Source: Phycisphaerales bacterium
Lineage (GTDB): Bacteria; Planctomycetota; Phycisphaerae; Phycisphaerales; UBA1924
Direction of reading: 5' to 3'
NCBI GenBank assembly: GCA_022843045.1
Contig: JALHOJ010000024.1
Span: 1 to 46,852, forward strand
Length of the DNA stretch: 46,852 bases
Shown: positions 23,369 through 32,462 of the stretch, piece by piece
How positions within the stretch are numbered: the stretch's first letter is position 1
Layout of the letters: every line of letters starts with the position of its first letter
Program-made: the position numbers and the translations under genes
The notes under the pieces: model-generated
What the model saw: the letters and a program-made list of their open reading frames with translations, nothing else
Told to the model about the DNA's origin: nothing
Database searches by the model: none

Positions 23369-25960
23369 ATGAGCAACCAACGAGATCAACCCGGCCCCTC
23401 CCTCCTCGCCCGCGCTGAAGCGATCTTTTTCGAAGTCGGCGCGATGGCACCCGCCGATCGCGAGGCCGCGATCGTGCGCCTCTGCAACGCCGACGCGGGG
23501 CTCGAAGTCGAAGTCCGCTCCCTTGTCGCCGCCGCGGCGAAGATCGGCGGATTCCTTGACGCTCCGGCACTGGGAAGAGGCGTCGAAGAACTTGCGCGAG
23601 ACGCCGCGAGCCGCGACGAACTCGTCGGCACGCGTCTGGGCTCGTTCACCATCGACCGTCGGCTCGCCTCGGGCGGCATGGGCACCGTCTACGTCGCCTC
23701 TCGCAGCGACGGTACCTTCGCCCAGCAAGTCGCGATCAAGGTTGTCAAGCGCGGCATGGACTCCGAGGACGTGCTGCGGCGTTTCCGCGACGAACGCCAG
23801 ATCCTCGCAGGGCTGGATCATCCCAACATCGCGCGATTGCTCGACGCAGGCGCCACCGAAGATGGCCGCCCGTACTTCGTGATGGAGTATGTCGACGGCC
23901 TGCCCATCGACACCTACTGCGACAAGCAGCGTCTCAGCGTGCGCGAGCGGCTGAAGCTGTTTCAGTCGGTGTGCGAAGGCGTACATGCGGCGCATCAAGC
24001 CCTGGTCATCCACCGCGACCTCAAGCCCGGCAACATTCTGGTGACTGCCCAGGGCACCCCCAAACTGCTGGACTTCGGCATCGCGAAACTGATGGGGCCT
24101 CGCACCGGCAGCGCGGACGCACGCGTCACCAGCGACACCGAGCGACGCCTGACGCCCGAGTACGCAAGCCCGGAACAAGTCGAAGGTGGCTCGATCACCA
24201 CCGCCAGCGATGTGTACTCGCTGGGCGTCATCCTGTACGAACTGCTCACGGGCACCCGCCCCTACTACTTCGCGCTCAAGACCACAGAAGAGGTCAAGCG
24301 ACTGGTCTGCGGCACGCTCCCCAAGCCGCCCAGTGAAGCGGTGACCCTGCGCCTCAGCGCCAGCCGCACCAAGACCGGCGCGTTGTCGCGCGTGGCGGGC
24401 ACCGCAACCAACGCGGGCGCGACTTCGACCCCCGCGCCACCCACGCAAGCCGCCGCCGCGGAAGCAATCGATCATCCCAAGACCCGGGGCGTCACCTCCA
24501 CGCGGCTGCGTGGTCAACTGCGAGGCGATCTCGACACCATCGCCCTGATGGCCCTCCGCAAAGAGCCGCAGCGTCGCTATGCCAGCGCGGAAGCACTCGC
24601 GGCGGATATTCAGCGGTATCTTTCAGGCCTGCCGGTGCTCGCGCGGCGCGACACGCTTGCGTATCGAGCGGGAAAGTTCGTCAGGCGGCACGCGGTGGGC
24701 GTGGGGGCGACCGCGCTGGCGATCACGCTGCTCAGCGGCGCGACGGTGATGCTCGCCAGCCAGCGTGCCGAGTTGTCGAGGCAACGCGATGCGCTCGTGA
24801 ACGCCAATGCGAAGTTGACGGTCAGCAACGCCCAGGCCCTCGAAGCCAACGAGTTCCTGCAAGACCTCATCAGCAGCGCGGACGTGGGCGAGAAGGGGCC
24901 GACGGTACGACTCGCGGACGTGCTGCAGGACGCCTCGGCCCTCCTGGCGGCGAATCCGCCACAGGACGAGGCGACCCGGGCCGCACGCGAGTACGCCATT
25001 GGGCACGCGCTGCTCATGAACGGCAAGCTGGACGATGCGGAGCCGTTGCTCAAGGGAGCGATGCAGCGTTGGCAGGCCGCCGCGGGCGAACGCGACGATC
25101 GCACCCTCGCCGCCCGGCGTTCGCTTGCGGAACTGGCCCTGCTTCGCAAAGACTTTGCCGGCTCCGAAAGGGACCTGCGTGCGTTACTCGCCATCGACGC
25201 CCCAGGCGGTGACGACGCCTCCCGGACGCGACGTTCGCGCTTGCTGAACGACTTGGGCGCATGCCTCAGACAGCAACGCAAGCTCGACGAAGCGCTCACA
25301 GTGCAGACCGAAGCCCTCGCCCTGAGAAGCGAGCTGCTTGGGGCGGAGAGCGCGGCCGTCGCAACCAGCCACAACAACCTCGCAAGCATTCACTTTGACG
25401 CTGGTCGCTACGCCGAAGCAGTCGCGGCATACGAGAGATCGCTCGCGATTCGACGCGGGCTCTTGCGCGATGGCCACCCGCTCATCGTCCGCGGCGAAAG
25501 CAACCTCGGCCTCGCAAGGCTCCGCGCGGGCGACACGGCAGGCGCGATCACGGCGTTGGAGCGTGCGTGCGGAGCATGGGCAAGCGCCTTTGGCGAAGAT
25601 CACGCCGGCATCGCGACGCCCCTGCAATCACTCGCGCAGGCCTATCGCAGCGCAGCGCGATTCGACGATTCGCTCGTCACGCTGGATCGAGCGAAGGCGT
25701 GGTGCCAGCGATACGCACCCGACAACGCCCCGGGCCTCGCGGCGGTGGAGGCGAATCGTGCGATCACGCTGGGCGCCGCGAAGCGTGACGCGGAGGCAGA
25801 GGGTGCGCTAGAGCGAGCGATTGCGGCGCTGGAAGCGCTCAAGCAGCCGCCCGCTGGGTTGCTCAGGACGGCGCGGGAGACGTTGATGGGCGTGTATGAG
25901 CGTGTGGGTGCGCCGCAGGGCAAGCGAGACGAGCTCAAGGCGGCGATCGAGAAGAAGTAG
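23369..25960 (+). CDS. TPR-containing membrane serine/threonine protein kinase
   Basis: Hanks-type kinase with an extracytoplasmic TPR domain. In the 863-residue product the kinase domain (about 88-420) shows the Gly loop 'LASGGMGTVY' (99-108), the VAIK lysine (K124), 'HRDLKPGN' (from 215), DFG (235-237) and 'TPEYASPEQ'. An Ala/Thr/Pro-rich insert of about 50 residues lies near 325-375. A membrane helix spans about 442-464. It is followed by a coiled coil and several TPR units (about 560-800; 'ATSHNNLASIHFDAGRYAEAVAAYERSLAIRR' is typical). I chose the ATG at 23369; an earlier frame start at 23240 lies in repeat DNA. It is paired with the upstream sigma factor, so a signalling unit is likely. 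Confidence 0.92.
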   Translation: MSNQRDQPGPSLLARAEAIFFEVGAMAPADREAAIVRLCNADAGLEVEVRSLVAAAAKIGGFLDAPALGRGVEELARDAASRDELVGTRLGSFTIDRRLASGGMGTVYVASRSDGTFAQQVAIKVVKRGMDSEDVLRRFRDERQILAGLDHPNIARLLDAGATEDGRPYFVMEYVDGLPIDTYCDKQRLSVRERLKLFQSVCEGVHAAHQALVIHRDLKPGNILVTAQGTPKLLDFGIAKLMGPRTGSADARVTSDTERRLTPEYASPEQVEGGSITTASDVYSLGVILYELLTGTRPYYFALKTTEEVKRLVCGTLPKPPSEAVTLRLSASRTKTGALSRVAGTATNAGATSTPAPPTQAAAAEAIDHPKTRGVTSTRLRGQLRGDLDTIALMALRKEPQRRYASAEALAADIQRYLSGLPVLARRDTLAYRAGKFVRRHAVGVGATALAITLLSGATVMLASQRAELSRQRDALVNANAKLTVSNAQALEANEFLQDLISSADVGEKGPTVRLADVLQDASALLAANPPQDEATRAAREYAIGHALLMNGKLDDAEPLLKGAMQRWQAAAGERDDRTLAARRSLAELALLRKDFAGSERDLRALLAIDAPGGDDASRTRRSRLLNDLGACLRQQRKLDEALTVQTEALALRSELLGAESAAVATSHNNLASIHFDAGRYAEAVAAYERSLAIRRGLLRDGHPLIVRGESNLGLARLRAGDTAGAITALERACGAWASAFGEDHAGIATPLQSLAQAYRSAARFDDSLVTLDRAKAWCQRYAPDNAPGLAAVEANRAITLGAAKRDAEAEGALERAIAALEALKQPPAGLLRTARETLMGVYERVGAPQGKRDELKAAIEKK

Positions 25961-25994
25961 ACCGCTTGGTCATTCACTCGCCGCATCACAGCGA

Positions 25995-26015
25995 CTCGTT
26001 TATGGAGCAAACGAG
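25995..26015. terminator. Weak bidirectional hairpin between convergent genes
   Basis: CTCGTTT (25995-26001) pairs with AAACGAG (26009-26015), with a 7-base loop, between the kinase gene and the convergent PEP-CTERM-like gene. No U-tract is present on either strand, so a terminator role is uncertain. Confidence 0.3.
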
Positions 26016-26054
26016 CGAGCCAATGTCACGGAGTGCCGAGGTACTTAAGCACAG

Positions 26055-26747
26055 TTACCGACGCCGCCTTGCCGCCAGCAAGCCCGCGATGGCGAGCATG
26101 CTCGCGCTCGCAGGCGATGGGATCAGCGCCTGAAAGTCAAATGTCTGGGCGATGCCGTTGCCGCTGCTGCTGAGTTCGACTTGGAACTGCAGCGCGTAGT
26201 TACCGGGCTGCAGCACGGTGCTGAAGTCCACGAACTGAGCAGGGCTGGTCTCGTCGAGGAAGAACTCGGCACCGCCTCCACTGAGGCTTGAGAGTTGGAG
26301 TTCGAACTCATCGCGCGGGTCGGTGCTCGGACGTGGCGTGCACAGCAGCGTGATGGGCGTGGGCGTCGTCACGGTGAACGTGATGTAGATGAACGCGCCG
26401 GCCTCGCCCGTCTCAAGACTACCATTGACGTTGAGGCCGCCGCTGGCGCCAAGTCCGCCGCTCGCGCGAATCGCGTTGGGATCGATGGTGCAGTCGATGT
26501 CGGTGTCGGCGTCGTTGGTCGCGGGTCCTGCTGGGGTCTGGAAGGGCGTGCTGAGATTCAGCGTCTGCGCAAACTGGCCGAAGTCGGTCGCGGCGACCAC
26601 CTGCGTGTTCGCGTCCGCGCTGGTCGCGGCGCGAATCTCGCGCTGCTGAGTCAGGAATGTGACCTCGGCGCGAGCAGCAACGCCCATCGAGCCGACAAGC
26701 CCGGCGGTCACCGCATGCAACGTCCAACGGTGGCTGAGTCGTGCCAT
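26055..26747 (-). CDS. Secreted protein with PEP-CTERM-like sorting tail
   Basis: The 230-residue product has a signal peptide (after MARLSHRW, hydrophobic core then AARA-EV), a beta-rich middle with an 'F(E/Q)LQLSSLSGGGAEFFLDE' type jelly-roll pattern, and a C-terminal tripartite tail: short 'PSPAS' motif, a hydrophobic helix and terminal RRRR. This is the arrangement of planctomycete PEP-CTERM-like proteins, which are sorted to and anchored in the envelope by an exosortase. AGAGGA precedes the ATG at 26747. No exosortase gene is in the window. The extracellular domain has no recognisable activity. Confidence 0.75.
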   Translation of the reverse strand: MARLSHRWTLHAVTAGLVGSMGVAARAEVTFLTQQREIRAATSADANTQVVAATDFGQFAQTLNLSTPFQTPAGPATNDADTDIDCTIDPNAIRASGGLGASGGLNVNGSLETGEAGAFIYITFTVTTPTPITLLCTPRPSTDPRDEFELQLSSLSGGGAEFFLDETSPAQFVDFSTVLQPGNYALQFQVELSSSGNGIAQTFDFQALIPSPASASMLAIAGLLAARRRR

Positions 26748-26988
26748 CGCGAAAGTTCCTCTGGGCATTCGCCCTCCACCACCCTCAAACCCGCCCCCAA
26801 ACCACGCCCCACAGTCGCGTCTGGGCGCGATCATCGCGCAGGCAGGGGCGATGCCTCCCGTGATCCATCATGCGCCAGAATCACGCGGATGCCAGCAAAA
26901 TTGCCAGATTTCGCATCAGCCGGGCCGTGCAAACTGGAGATAACGCTTTCGGACGTGCCCCACGCGCGGGAGGTCCATCGTGATCGGC

Positions 26989-28410
26989 TCAGGCAAGGCC
27001 CACGGCCTTCGCCGCGGCAGCGAGTGCGGCTCGCACCGATTCAGGGCCTGTTCCGCCTGGAATCGTGCGTTTGGCAAGGCCAGCTTCAAGCGAGAGGGCC
27101 GAGAAAACGTCCGCTTGCACAGCCGGACAGTGCTTTTGGAGTTCGGCGAGGGGCATGCCCTCAAGCGGCATGCTCTGCTCGATCGCCGCCCGCACCGCGA
27201 GCCCAACCTGATCGTGCGCGTCTCGGAAAGGGACGCCCCGCGCAACGAGGTAGTCGGCCAGATCAGTGGCGTTGGAATACCCGCCTTGCGCGGCCTTCCG
27301 AGCCACATCAACGCGAACCCGCGTGCCCTCAAGGATGCGAGCCGCGGCCCGCAAGCAAAGGCTCGACTGATGCATCGCGTCAAAGAGCGGCTCCTTGTCT
27401 TCCTGCAGGTCCTTGTTGTACGCGAGGGGCAAGCCCTTGAGCGTGACGAGCAGCGACGTGAGCGAACCGATCACGCGGCCAGACTTGCCGCGCAGCAGTT
27501 CTGCGGCGTCGGGGTTTTTCTTCTGCGGCATGAGCGAGGAGCCGCTGCTGAAGGCGTCGTCGTAATCAAAGAACGCAAACTCGCCCGAGCCGTACAGGAT
27601 CAGATCTTCGCCCATGCGAGAAAGGTGCATCGCGAGGGTCGAGAGGGCGGCCAGCGTTTCAATCACGAAGTCGCGATCAGATACGGCATCAAGGCTGTTG
27701 GTCGAGTGCGACGCAAAACCCAGGTCTTTCGCAAGCTGGGCGCGGTCGACCTGATACGCCGTGCCCGCAAGCGCGCCCGAGCCCAGCGGGCAGACGTTCA
27801 CACGCACACGAGCATCCGCAAGCCGCGCCGCGTCCCGCCCCAGCATGTCGAAGTACGCCATTGCCCAGTGCGCGAGCAGCACGGGCTGGGCGCGTTGGAG
27901 GTGCGTGTAGCCGGGAATGATGACGGATTGGTTGGCCTGCGCGAACGCGACCAGGGCTCGGCGCGAGGCGGCGATTTCCGCAAGACGAGCATCAATCGCC
28001 GCACGAGTCCAAAGCCGCAGGTCCGTCGCAACCTGGTCGTTCCGGCTGCGTCCGGTGTGGAGCTTCTTGCCCAACTGCCCCACCATCGCGATCAGCCGCC
28101 GCTCGACCCACGAGTGCACGTCTTCGTCGTGAACGGCGGGAGGACTTCCGCTGGATGTCGACTTCGCCGATTGGTCCTTCAGCGGCGCACTCGCATCCTC
28201 CACCACTTCGCGGCGCAAGTCCTCCAACGCACCAAGCAAGCGCGAGAGTTCCTCGCTCGTCAGCACTCCCGCCCGATGGATCGCCTTGGCCCACCCCATC
28301 GACCCCTCGATGTCCTGCAGCGCAAGTCGATAGTCAAACGGCAGCGAGTCGTTGAGCTGCTGAAACAGCGGATCGGGTCCGCCTGCGAATCGACCACCCC
28401 AAAGGGCCAT
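26989..28410 (-). CDS. argH: Argininosuccinate lyase
   Basis: Cleaves argininosuccinate to arginine and fumarate, the last step in arginine synthesis. The 473-residue product shows 'MALWGGRFAGGPDP' at the N-terminus, 'HTGRSRNDQVATD' (118-130), the catalytic His in 'PGYTHLQRAQP' (T169-H170) and the family signature GSSLMPQKKNP (290-300). It is slightly longer than the E. coli enzyme because of a Ser/Pro/Lys-rich insert around residues 75-93. A GAAAGGTG element precedes the ATG. Downstream is a TlpA-like gene in the opposite genomic direction of travel only by coordinate: both are on the minus strand and argH lies 3' of it. Confidence 0.96.
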   Translation of the reverse strand: MALWGGRFAGGPDPLFQQLNDSLPFDYRLALQDIEGSMGWAKAIHRAGVLTSEELSRLLGALEDLRREVVEDASAPLKDQSAKSTSSGSPPAVHDEDVHSWVERRLIAMVGQLGKKLHTGRSRNDQVATDLRLWTRAAIDARLAEIAASRRALVAFAQANQSVIIPGYTHLQRAQPVLLAHWAMAYFDMLGRDAARLADARVRVNVCPLGSGALAGTAYQVDRAQLAKDLGFASHSTNSLDAVSDRDFVIETLAALSTLAMHLSRMGEDLILYGSGEFAFFDYDDAFSSGSSLMPQKKNPDAAELLRGKSGRVIGSLTSLLVTLKGLPLAYNKDLQEDKEPLFDAMHQSSLCLRAAARILEGTRVRVDVARKAAQGGYSNATDLADYLVARGVPFRDAHDQVGLAVRAAIEQSMPLEGMPLAELQKHCPAVQADVFSALSLEAGLAKRTIPGGTGPESVRAALAAAAKAVGLA

Positions 28411-28466
28411 GGAACACCTTTCTCACGCCGATGCGTGCGCGTCATGCTGCGTCTTGGAGCACGATG

Positions 28467-29570
28467 CTAATTCTTGGCAAACTTGTTTTCCAGTTCCGTG
28501 ATCCAGCGCTGATAGGCCTCGCGCTGCTCGGGCTTGGCCAGTTCGAGCGCCTTGGCGGCGTGCTCACGAGCTTTCGCCGCGTCGCCCAGCAGCCACGCGC
28601 CTTGGGCACGGACCATGCTGGGACCGGGCTGGGACTGGTCGCCAATCGCGGCACCAGCATCAACACCCTTGACGATCAGTTCGCGGTCAAAGCCCTCAGG
28701 CACCGAGCCGGACTCCAGGAATGGCGCGAGGAATGCGAGCATGGTCTCCTGGTCCTTCTCGCGTGTTCCTTCGTCGACCATGGTGCGAGCCATCTCGACG
28801 GCGCGGGGGATGTGACCATGGCTGATCAACGCCTCGTATCGCCCAGTCTTGAACATCGGCTCCAGCAGCGGCTGGCTCTTCATCGCCTCGTTCCACGCCG
28901 CGTCGCCCGCCTCGAGACCCTGCTCGTACGCCTTGATCGCGGCTTCGAACTGTTTGCGAGCCGCGGTGATCTTCGCAGGGCCTTGGGCGTAGTCCCAGGT
29001 GCCGTCCACTACTTCATGCAGCACGATGTCGAGCATGATCGGATGGCCCATCCACGCGATCTTGCCCGTGCCATCCACGAGGAACGCGCTGGGGATGCCC
29101 CGCCTCCCCGCGGCCTGCATCCACGCCTTGTCCATGTGCTTGTCCGGGCCGTCGTACGCGACGGTGTAGCCCATGATGTCGCCCTGTTGGGTCACAAAGT
29201 CCCGCACCTTCGCGAGCGTCGCGTCATCGAGCTTGTCATCCTCCCAGATGTTCACGCCCACGATCCGCACGCCCTTGTCCGCGAACTTGGCCTGCAGCTT
29301 TGACAAGTGCGGCATGCTCGCGATGCAAGGGCCGCACCAGGTGGACCAGAACTCCACGACGTAGATCTTGCCAGACTCGAAAGCAGCGAGCTCAGCACCC
29401 TTCAGCATCGAGTGAACCTTAAACGCCGGCGCCGGATCGCCCGCCTTGAGCGAAGGCGCGGGTTGCTTGCTCGCGGGGGCTGCCGAAGGAGCTGGCTCCT
29501 GCGCATTGAGCGGAGCGGCCAATCCGGCGATCGAAAGGAGCGTGAAAGCGGCGAGGATGGGTCGGTTCAT
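28467..29570 (-). CDS. TlpA/ResA-like thioredoxin-domain lipoprotein or secreted protein
   Basis: The 367-residue product has a signal peptide (MNRPILAAFTLLSIAG, cleavage near LNA-QE), an Ala/Pro-rich linker, and a thioredoxin-like domain (about 42-180) with the redox motif WCGPC (78-82) and the cis-Pro region 'GIPSAFLVDGTGKI'. Residues 200-367 are alpha-helical with TPR-like repeats ('KAREHAAKALELAKPEQREAYQRW'). TlpA-type proteins reduce disulfides on the periplasmic side. The fusion to a helical repeat domain is seen in planctomycetes and Bacteroidetes. It is 56 bases upstream of argH and likely co-transcribed with it. Substrate unknown. Confidence 0.82.
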   Translation of the reverse strand: MNRPILAAFTLLSIAGLAAPLNAQEPAPSAAPASKQPAPSLKAGDPAPAFKVHSMLKGAELAAFESGKIYVVEFWSTWCGPCIASMPHLSKLQAKFADKGVRIVGVNIWEDDKLDDATLAKVRDFVTQQGDIMGYTVAYDGPDKHMDKAWMQAAGRRGIPSAFLVDGTGKIAWMGHPIMLDIVLHEVVDGTWDYAQGPAKITAARKQFEAAIKAYEQGLEAGDAAWNEAMKSQPLLEPMFKTGRYEALISHGHIPRAVEMARTMVDEGTREKDQETMLAFLAPFLESGSVPEGFDRELIVKGVDAGAAIGDQSQPGPSMVRAQGAWLLGDAAKAREHAAKALELAKPEQREAYQRWITELENKFAKN

Positions 29571-29608
29571 GCAAACTCCTGGGTCGTGAGTGATCGTTGA
29601 ATGATTGA

Positions 29609-30253
29609 CTACTTCGTGCGAGCGGCGGTCTTGCTGGCGGACTTCTTTGCGACCTTCTTGGTGACCTTCTTGGTGACCTTCTTGCCTGCGGGCCTGGAGG
29701 CTGGCTTAGAGCTTGCTTTCTTCGGAGCCACTGCCGCCCCCTTCGCGCCCGGGAGAGCCTTCTTGCCCTTGTGCACGATGCCTTGGTCGGCGAGAGACTT
29801 CTCATACACGTCGATGTAGAGCTGCGCAGGCTGACGGCGGACGGCTTCTGCAATGACATCAAGCGCGAGGTCTTCGAGCTTCTTGAAGCGGATGCAGCTC
29901 TTGCCCATGTCGAGCTTCTTGCCCGTCTTGGCCCATTGGTCGCGGAACCAATTGACGTGCGGAGTTTCATCATTGCCAACACAGCCGCAGTAGAGGCCCA
30001 TCATGTAGACCGCCATGTGCTGCTTCTGATTGGCGATGGCGACGAAGGGCAGGGGCTGACTGGGGTCGCAGTGATATCCGGGTGGATAGACGCTGTGCGG
30101 CACGTAGTAGCCGATGTGGCCGTACTGCATGCCCTCTTCGTATCCCTTCGGCAACGCCGCGAGGATCGCCTTGCGCACGGCCTCGATCGCGGGCTTGCGG
30201 TCGGCAGGAAGCTGCTTGAGATACGCCGAAGCGGTAGTGGCTTTGGACTGCAT
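29609..30253 (-). CDS. DUF1801-type protein with histone-like basic tail
   Basis: Residues 1-145 of this 214-residue product resemble the DUF1801/YdhG fold: 'LKQLPADRKPAIEAVRKAILAALP', 'YGHIGYYVP', 'PFVAIANQKQHMAVYMMGLY', and 'GKSCIRFKKLEDLALDVIAEAV' are the usual blocks. From about residue 160 the protein turns into a Lys/Ala/Pro-rich tail ('KKVTKKVTKKVAKKSASKT'), like the C-terminus of H1-type bacterial histones, which suggests nucleic acid binding. The function of DUF1801 proteins is not well known. It is 38 bases upstream of the TlpA-like gene on the same strand. Confidence 0.7.
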   Translation of the reverse strand: MQSKATTASAYLKQLPADRKPAIEAVRKAILAALPKGYEEGMQYGHIGYYVPHSVYPPGYHCDPSQPLPFVAIANQKQHMAVYMMGLYCGCVGNDETPHVNWFRDQWAKTGKKLDMGKSCIRFKKLEDLALDVIAEAVRRQPAQLYIDVYEKSLADQGIVHKGKKALPGAKGAAVAPKKASSKPASRPAGKKVTKKVTKKVAKKSASKTAARTK

Positions 30254-30322
30254 GGGGGAGTCTACGGGGTTGCGAGAATCAGGGCCGAGCGAGGCTGGTG
30301 TGGTATGAACGCTGTCGGACTT

Positions 30323-30459
30323 TCGACTTCAGCACTGAGACACAGAGATCAGGAGAAAGATGAGATGGTGCAACTGAGATGGAGCAACTGAGATCAATCA
30401 GCTCGCCCCGCCGTCTCTCCTCTTTCTCCTCTTCTCTGCGTCTCTGTGCTGAAAATCGA
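30323..30459. repeat. Inverted pair of period-9 arrays
   Basis: Left arm 30323-30360 and right arm 30421-30459 are inverted copies (roughly 80 percent complementary). The purine-rich strand reads as degenerate 9-base units such as AGCACAGAG, ACGCAGAGA, AGAGGAGAA, and the left arm AGCACTGAG (30331), ACACAGAGA (30340), TCAGGAGAA (30349). The centre repeats a GATGG(T/A)GCAACTGAGAT motif twice. It lies between the DUF1801 gene start and the truD stop, 17 bases from the latter. Confidence 0.8.
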
Positions 30460-30476
30460 ATCGCAAACACACCCCG

Positions 30477-31841
30477 TCAAACCCCGGCCGCCGCGGGCTC
30501 GTCCTCCGTCTCGGCGGTTTCCGCCTTCATGACCTCGCGCATGGCGACGGTCGCGAAACTGCCCCGGGGCAGTTCGAATGCACATCGAACAAATGGCCCA
30601 TGCTCGTCGATCCCGCCCTCGACTTCAGGATCAATCAGCGGCACCCGCAGCGGCCGGCGTTTGCCCTCCAAAGGCCACGGACAGGCCTTGTCAAATGCGG
30701 CGAGCTGTTCGAGCGTGACGCCCGCGCGTTCAAGGCAGTCCACTTCGGTCGAATCGGTCGCCAAACCGCTCGCGCCGCGGAGCATTGAACTGCCCCACAT
30801 TGGCCCACTGGGGCTGATGTCAAAGCTCGCGAGCCGCTGGGCCAGATCAGGCTCCGCGAGCGTCGCCGCGCCGACGCCAAACACCGCGCCGTTCTGGTGC
30901 TTGATTGCAACGTCACCCTCGCGGAGCGTACCCAACCACTCGCCGCTGATCGCGGTCGCATCGCCCTCCGCGAGCCGCCGATCCAGAACCGCGTTGAACA
31001 CCGCGCTCTGAAACGCGGAGAGGTAGAAGCGAATCGCGGTCTCATCCAGACCCTGCACAGCCCGCCGCGCGTCCTTCCCGTCGGCGAGGCTCCTCAGGAC
31101 GCGGGTTTCGATCTTCGCCTGCAGCGGATAATGATGAATCGCCTCGGCAAACTTCCCCTGCGTGAAGAGGTCGCGCGCTTCCCTGTTGAACTCGGGTCGA
31201 AACGCGTTGGGTCCGAGCAACTCGCGCACCACGCCGTCATAATCGCCCGTGATGATGCATCGCCCGATGATGTGGTTGTTGGCGAGCATACCGAAACGTT
31301 GTTCGCCGATGCGGTTGGGCACGCCCAGCTTCTGCAACCGTTGCAGCACCCGCAACGCATCCCGCACCCGCATCGGATCGACATTGCGAATCCGAATCGA
31401 GAACCGATTCCCCCGAAGATGCCCCGGCCGCAGTTTGTTGGTGTGATAGTCCGCCCACAGCACCGCGACCTGCTCGTGCTGCAGCATCGGAAAGTCCTCG
31501 ATCTTGCGGCCCGGTACATGCAGCGAAATCACCTGCCGCGTGATCGCATGCTTGTCCTTGAGCCCCGCATACCCGAGGTTGGTCCGCCGAACCTTGAAGT
31601 GCTCCGCGAGGATGTCGAGCATGTGCATCGTCGACAACCCGCGCTTCTGCACGAGCATGTAGATGTGCTCCCCCTCGCCGCAGGGCTGGTACTGGGGCTG
31701 CTCGTCAACGAGAAAATCTTCGGGCCGCTGCTTGAGAACACCACCCAGGGGCGGGACGTCGGCGGTCACGAAACGTGTTGGCGTGATATGCGGACTGGGA
31801 TCAGACACGAGAGGAGCGTACGGGCAAACGTGGCGCGGCAT
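30477..31841 (-). CDS. truD: tRNA pseudouridine synthase D
   Basis: Isomerises uridine 13 of tRNA-Glu to pseudouridine. The 454-residue product has the family opening 'LGGVLKQRPEDFLVDE', the catalytic motif 'GYAGLKDKHAITRQ' with D96, 'GNRFSIRIRNVD', 'PNRIGEQRFG' and the C-terminal TRUD insertion domain. This is longer than E. coli TruD (about 350) but in the range of other TruD/PUS7 relatives. I prefer the ATG at 31841; a TTG start further up (31874) and a GTG at 31808 are possible, and the conserved part begins after all of them. Repeat DNA lies just past its stop. Confidence 0.9.
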   Translation of the reverse strand: MPRHVCPYAPLVSDPSPHITPTRFVTADVPPLGGVLKQRPEDFLVDEQPQYQPCGEGEHIYMLVQKRGLSTMHMLDILAEHFKVRRTNLGYAGLKDKHAITRQVISLHVPGRKIEDFPMLQHEQVAVLWADYHTNKLRPGHLRGNRFSIRIRNVDPMRVRDALRVLQRLQKLGVPNRIGEQRFGMLANNHIIGRCIITGDYDGVVRELLGPNAFRPEFNREARDLFTQGKFAEAIHHYPLQAKIETRVLRSLADGKDARRAVQGLDETAIRFYLSAFQSAVFNAVLDRRLAEGDATAISGEWLGTLREGDVAIKHQNGAVFGVGAATLAEPDLAQRLASFDISPSGPMWGSSMLRGASGLATDSTEVDCLERAGVTLEQLAAFDKACPWPLEGKRRPLRVPLIDPEVEGGIDEHGPFVRCAFELPRGSFATVAMREVMKAETAETEDEPAAAGV

Positions 31842-32039
31842 CGGCTCAAGCGGTCTCCGCGTGGACGACCACAATTCCCGCGTTACGTCGCATCGCGGGG
31901 CTCTTGCATCTAGCTGACATGGGTTCTCAAGGAACCGTGGAGGACAAACTTCTCAGCAACCGATGCGGCCCACAGAAAATCCTATCGGGATTTGCCTGCC
32001 TGTTCCGATATCACCCACAACTTTACGGGAGACCCTGTC

Positions 32040-32429
32040 ATGGTGCAACACGTCTGGACACTTGCGCAATCCTCAAACGACTCGGCCGCCGGAGCGATTG
32101 CGCTCTTGGTTCAACTCGCAATCATCGTACTCACTTTTGTGGGTATGTGGAAGGTTTTCGTGAAGGCAGGGCATCCGGGTTGGGCGGCAATCGTGCCGAT
32201 CTACAACTTGTACATTCTGACCCAAATCGCCGGACGCGCCTGGTGGTGGTTGATCTTGCTCTTCATTCCTGTCGTGAACCTCATCGTGATTCTGGTGCTT
32301 TGCAGCGATATCTCCAAGGCATTCGGTCGCGGTCTTGGCACGACCATCGGCCTCTTCTTCCTGCCCTTCATCTTCTACCCGATTCTCGGTTTCGGATCGG
32401 CGCAGTATCAGGGCCCGACTCGAGCTTGA
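32040..32429 (+). CDS. Small membrane protein, DUF5684-like
   Basis: A 129-residue integral membrane protein with three or four helices. The segment 'KAGHPGWAAIVPIYNLYIL' followed by a tryptophan-rich helix ('AWWWLILLFIPVVNLIVILV') and 'ISKAFGRGLGTTIGLFFLPFIFYPILGFG' is the typical pattern of DUF5684 proteins, which often occur next to signal peptidase genes; none is here. GGGAGA lies eight bases before the ATG at 32040. The upstream frame extension to 31992 is not supported. Function unknown. Confidence 0.75.
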   Translation: MVQHVWTLAQSSNDSAAGAIALLVQLAIIVLTFVGMWKVFVKAGHPGWAAIVPIYNLYILTQIAGRAWWWLILLFIPVVNLIVILVLCSDISKAFGRGLGTTIGLFFLPFIFYPILGFGSAQYQGPTRA

Positions 32430-32462
32430 GCGTGATCATCGCCATCATGGCGAGCATGCCCC

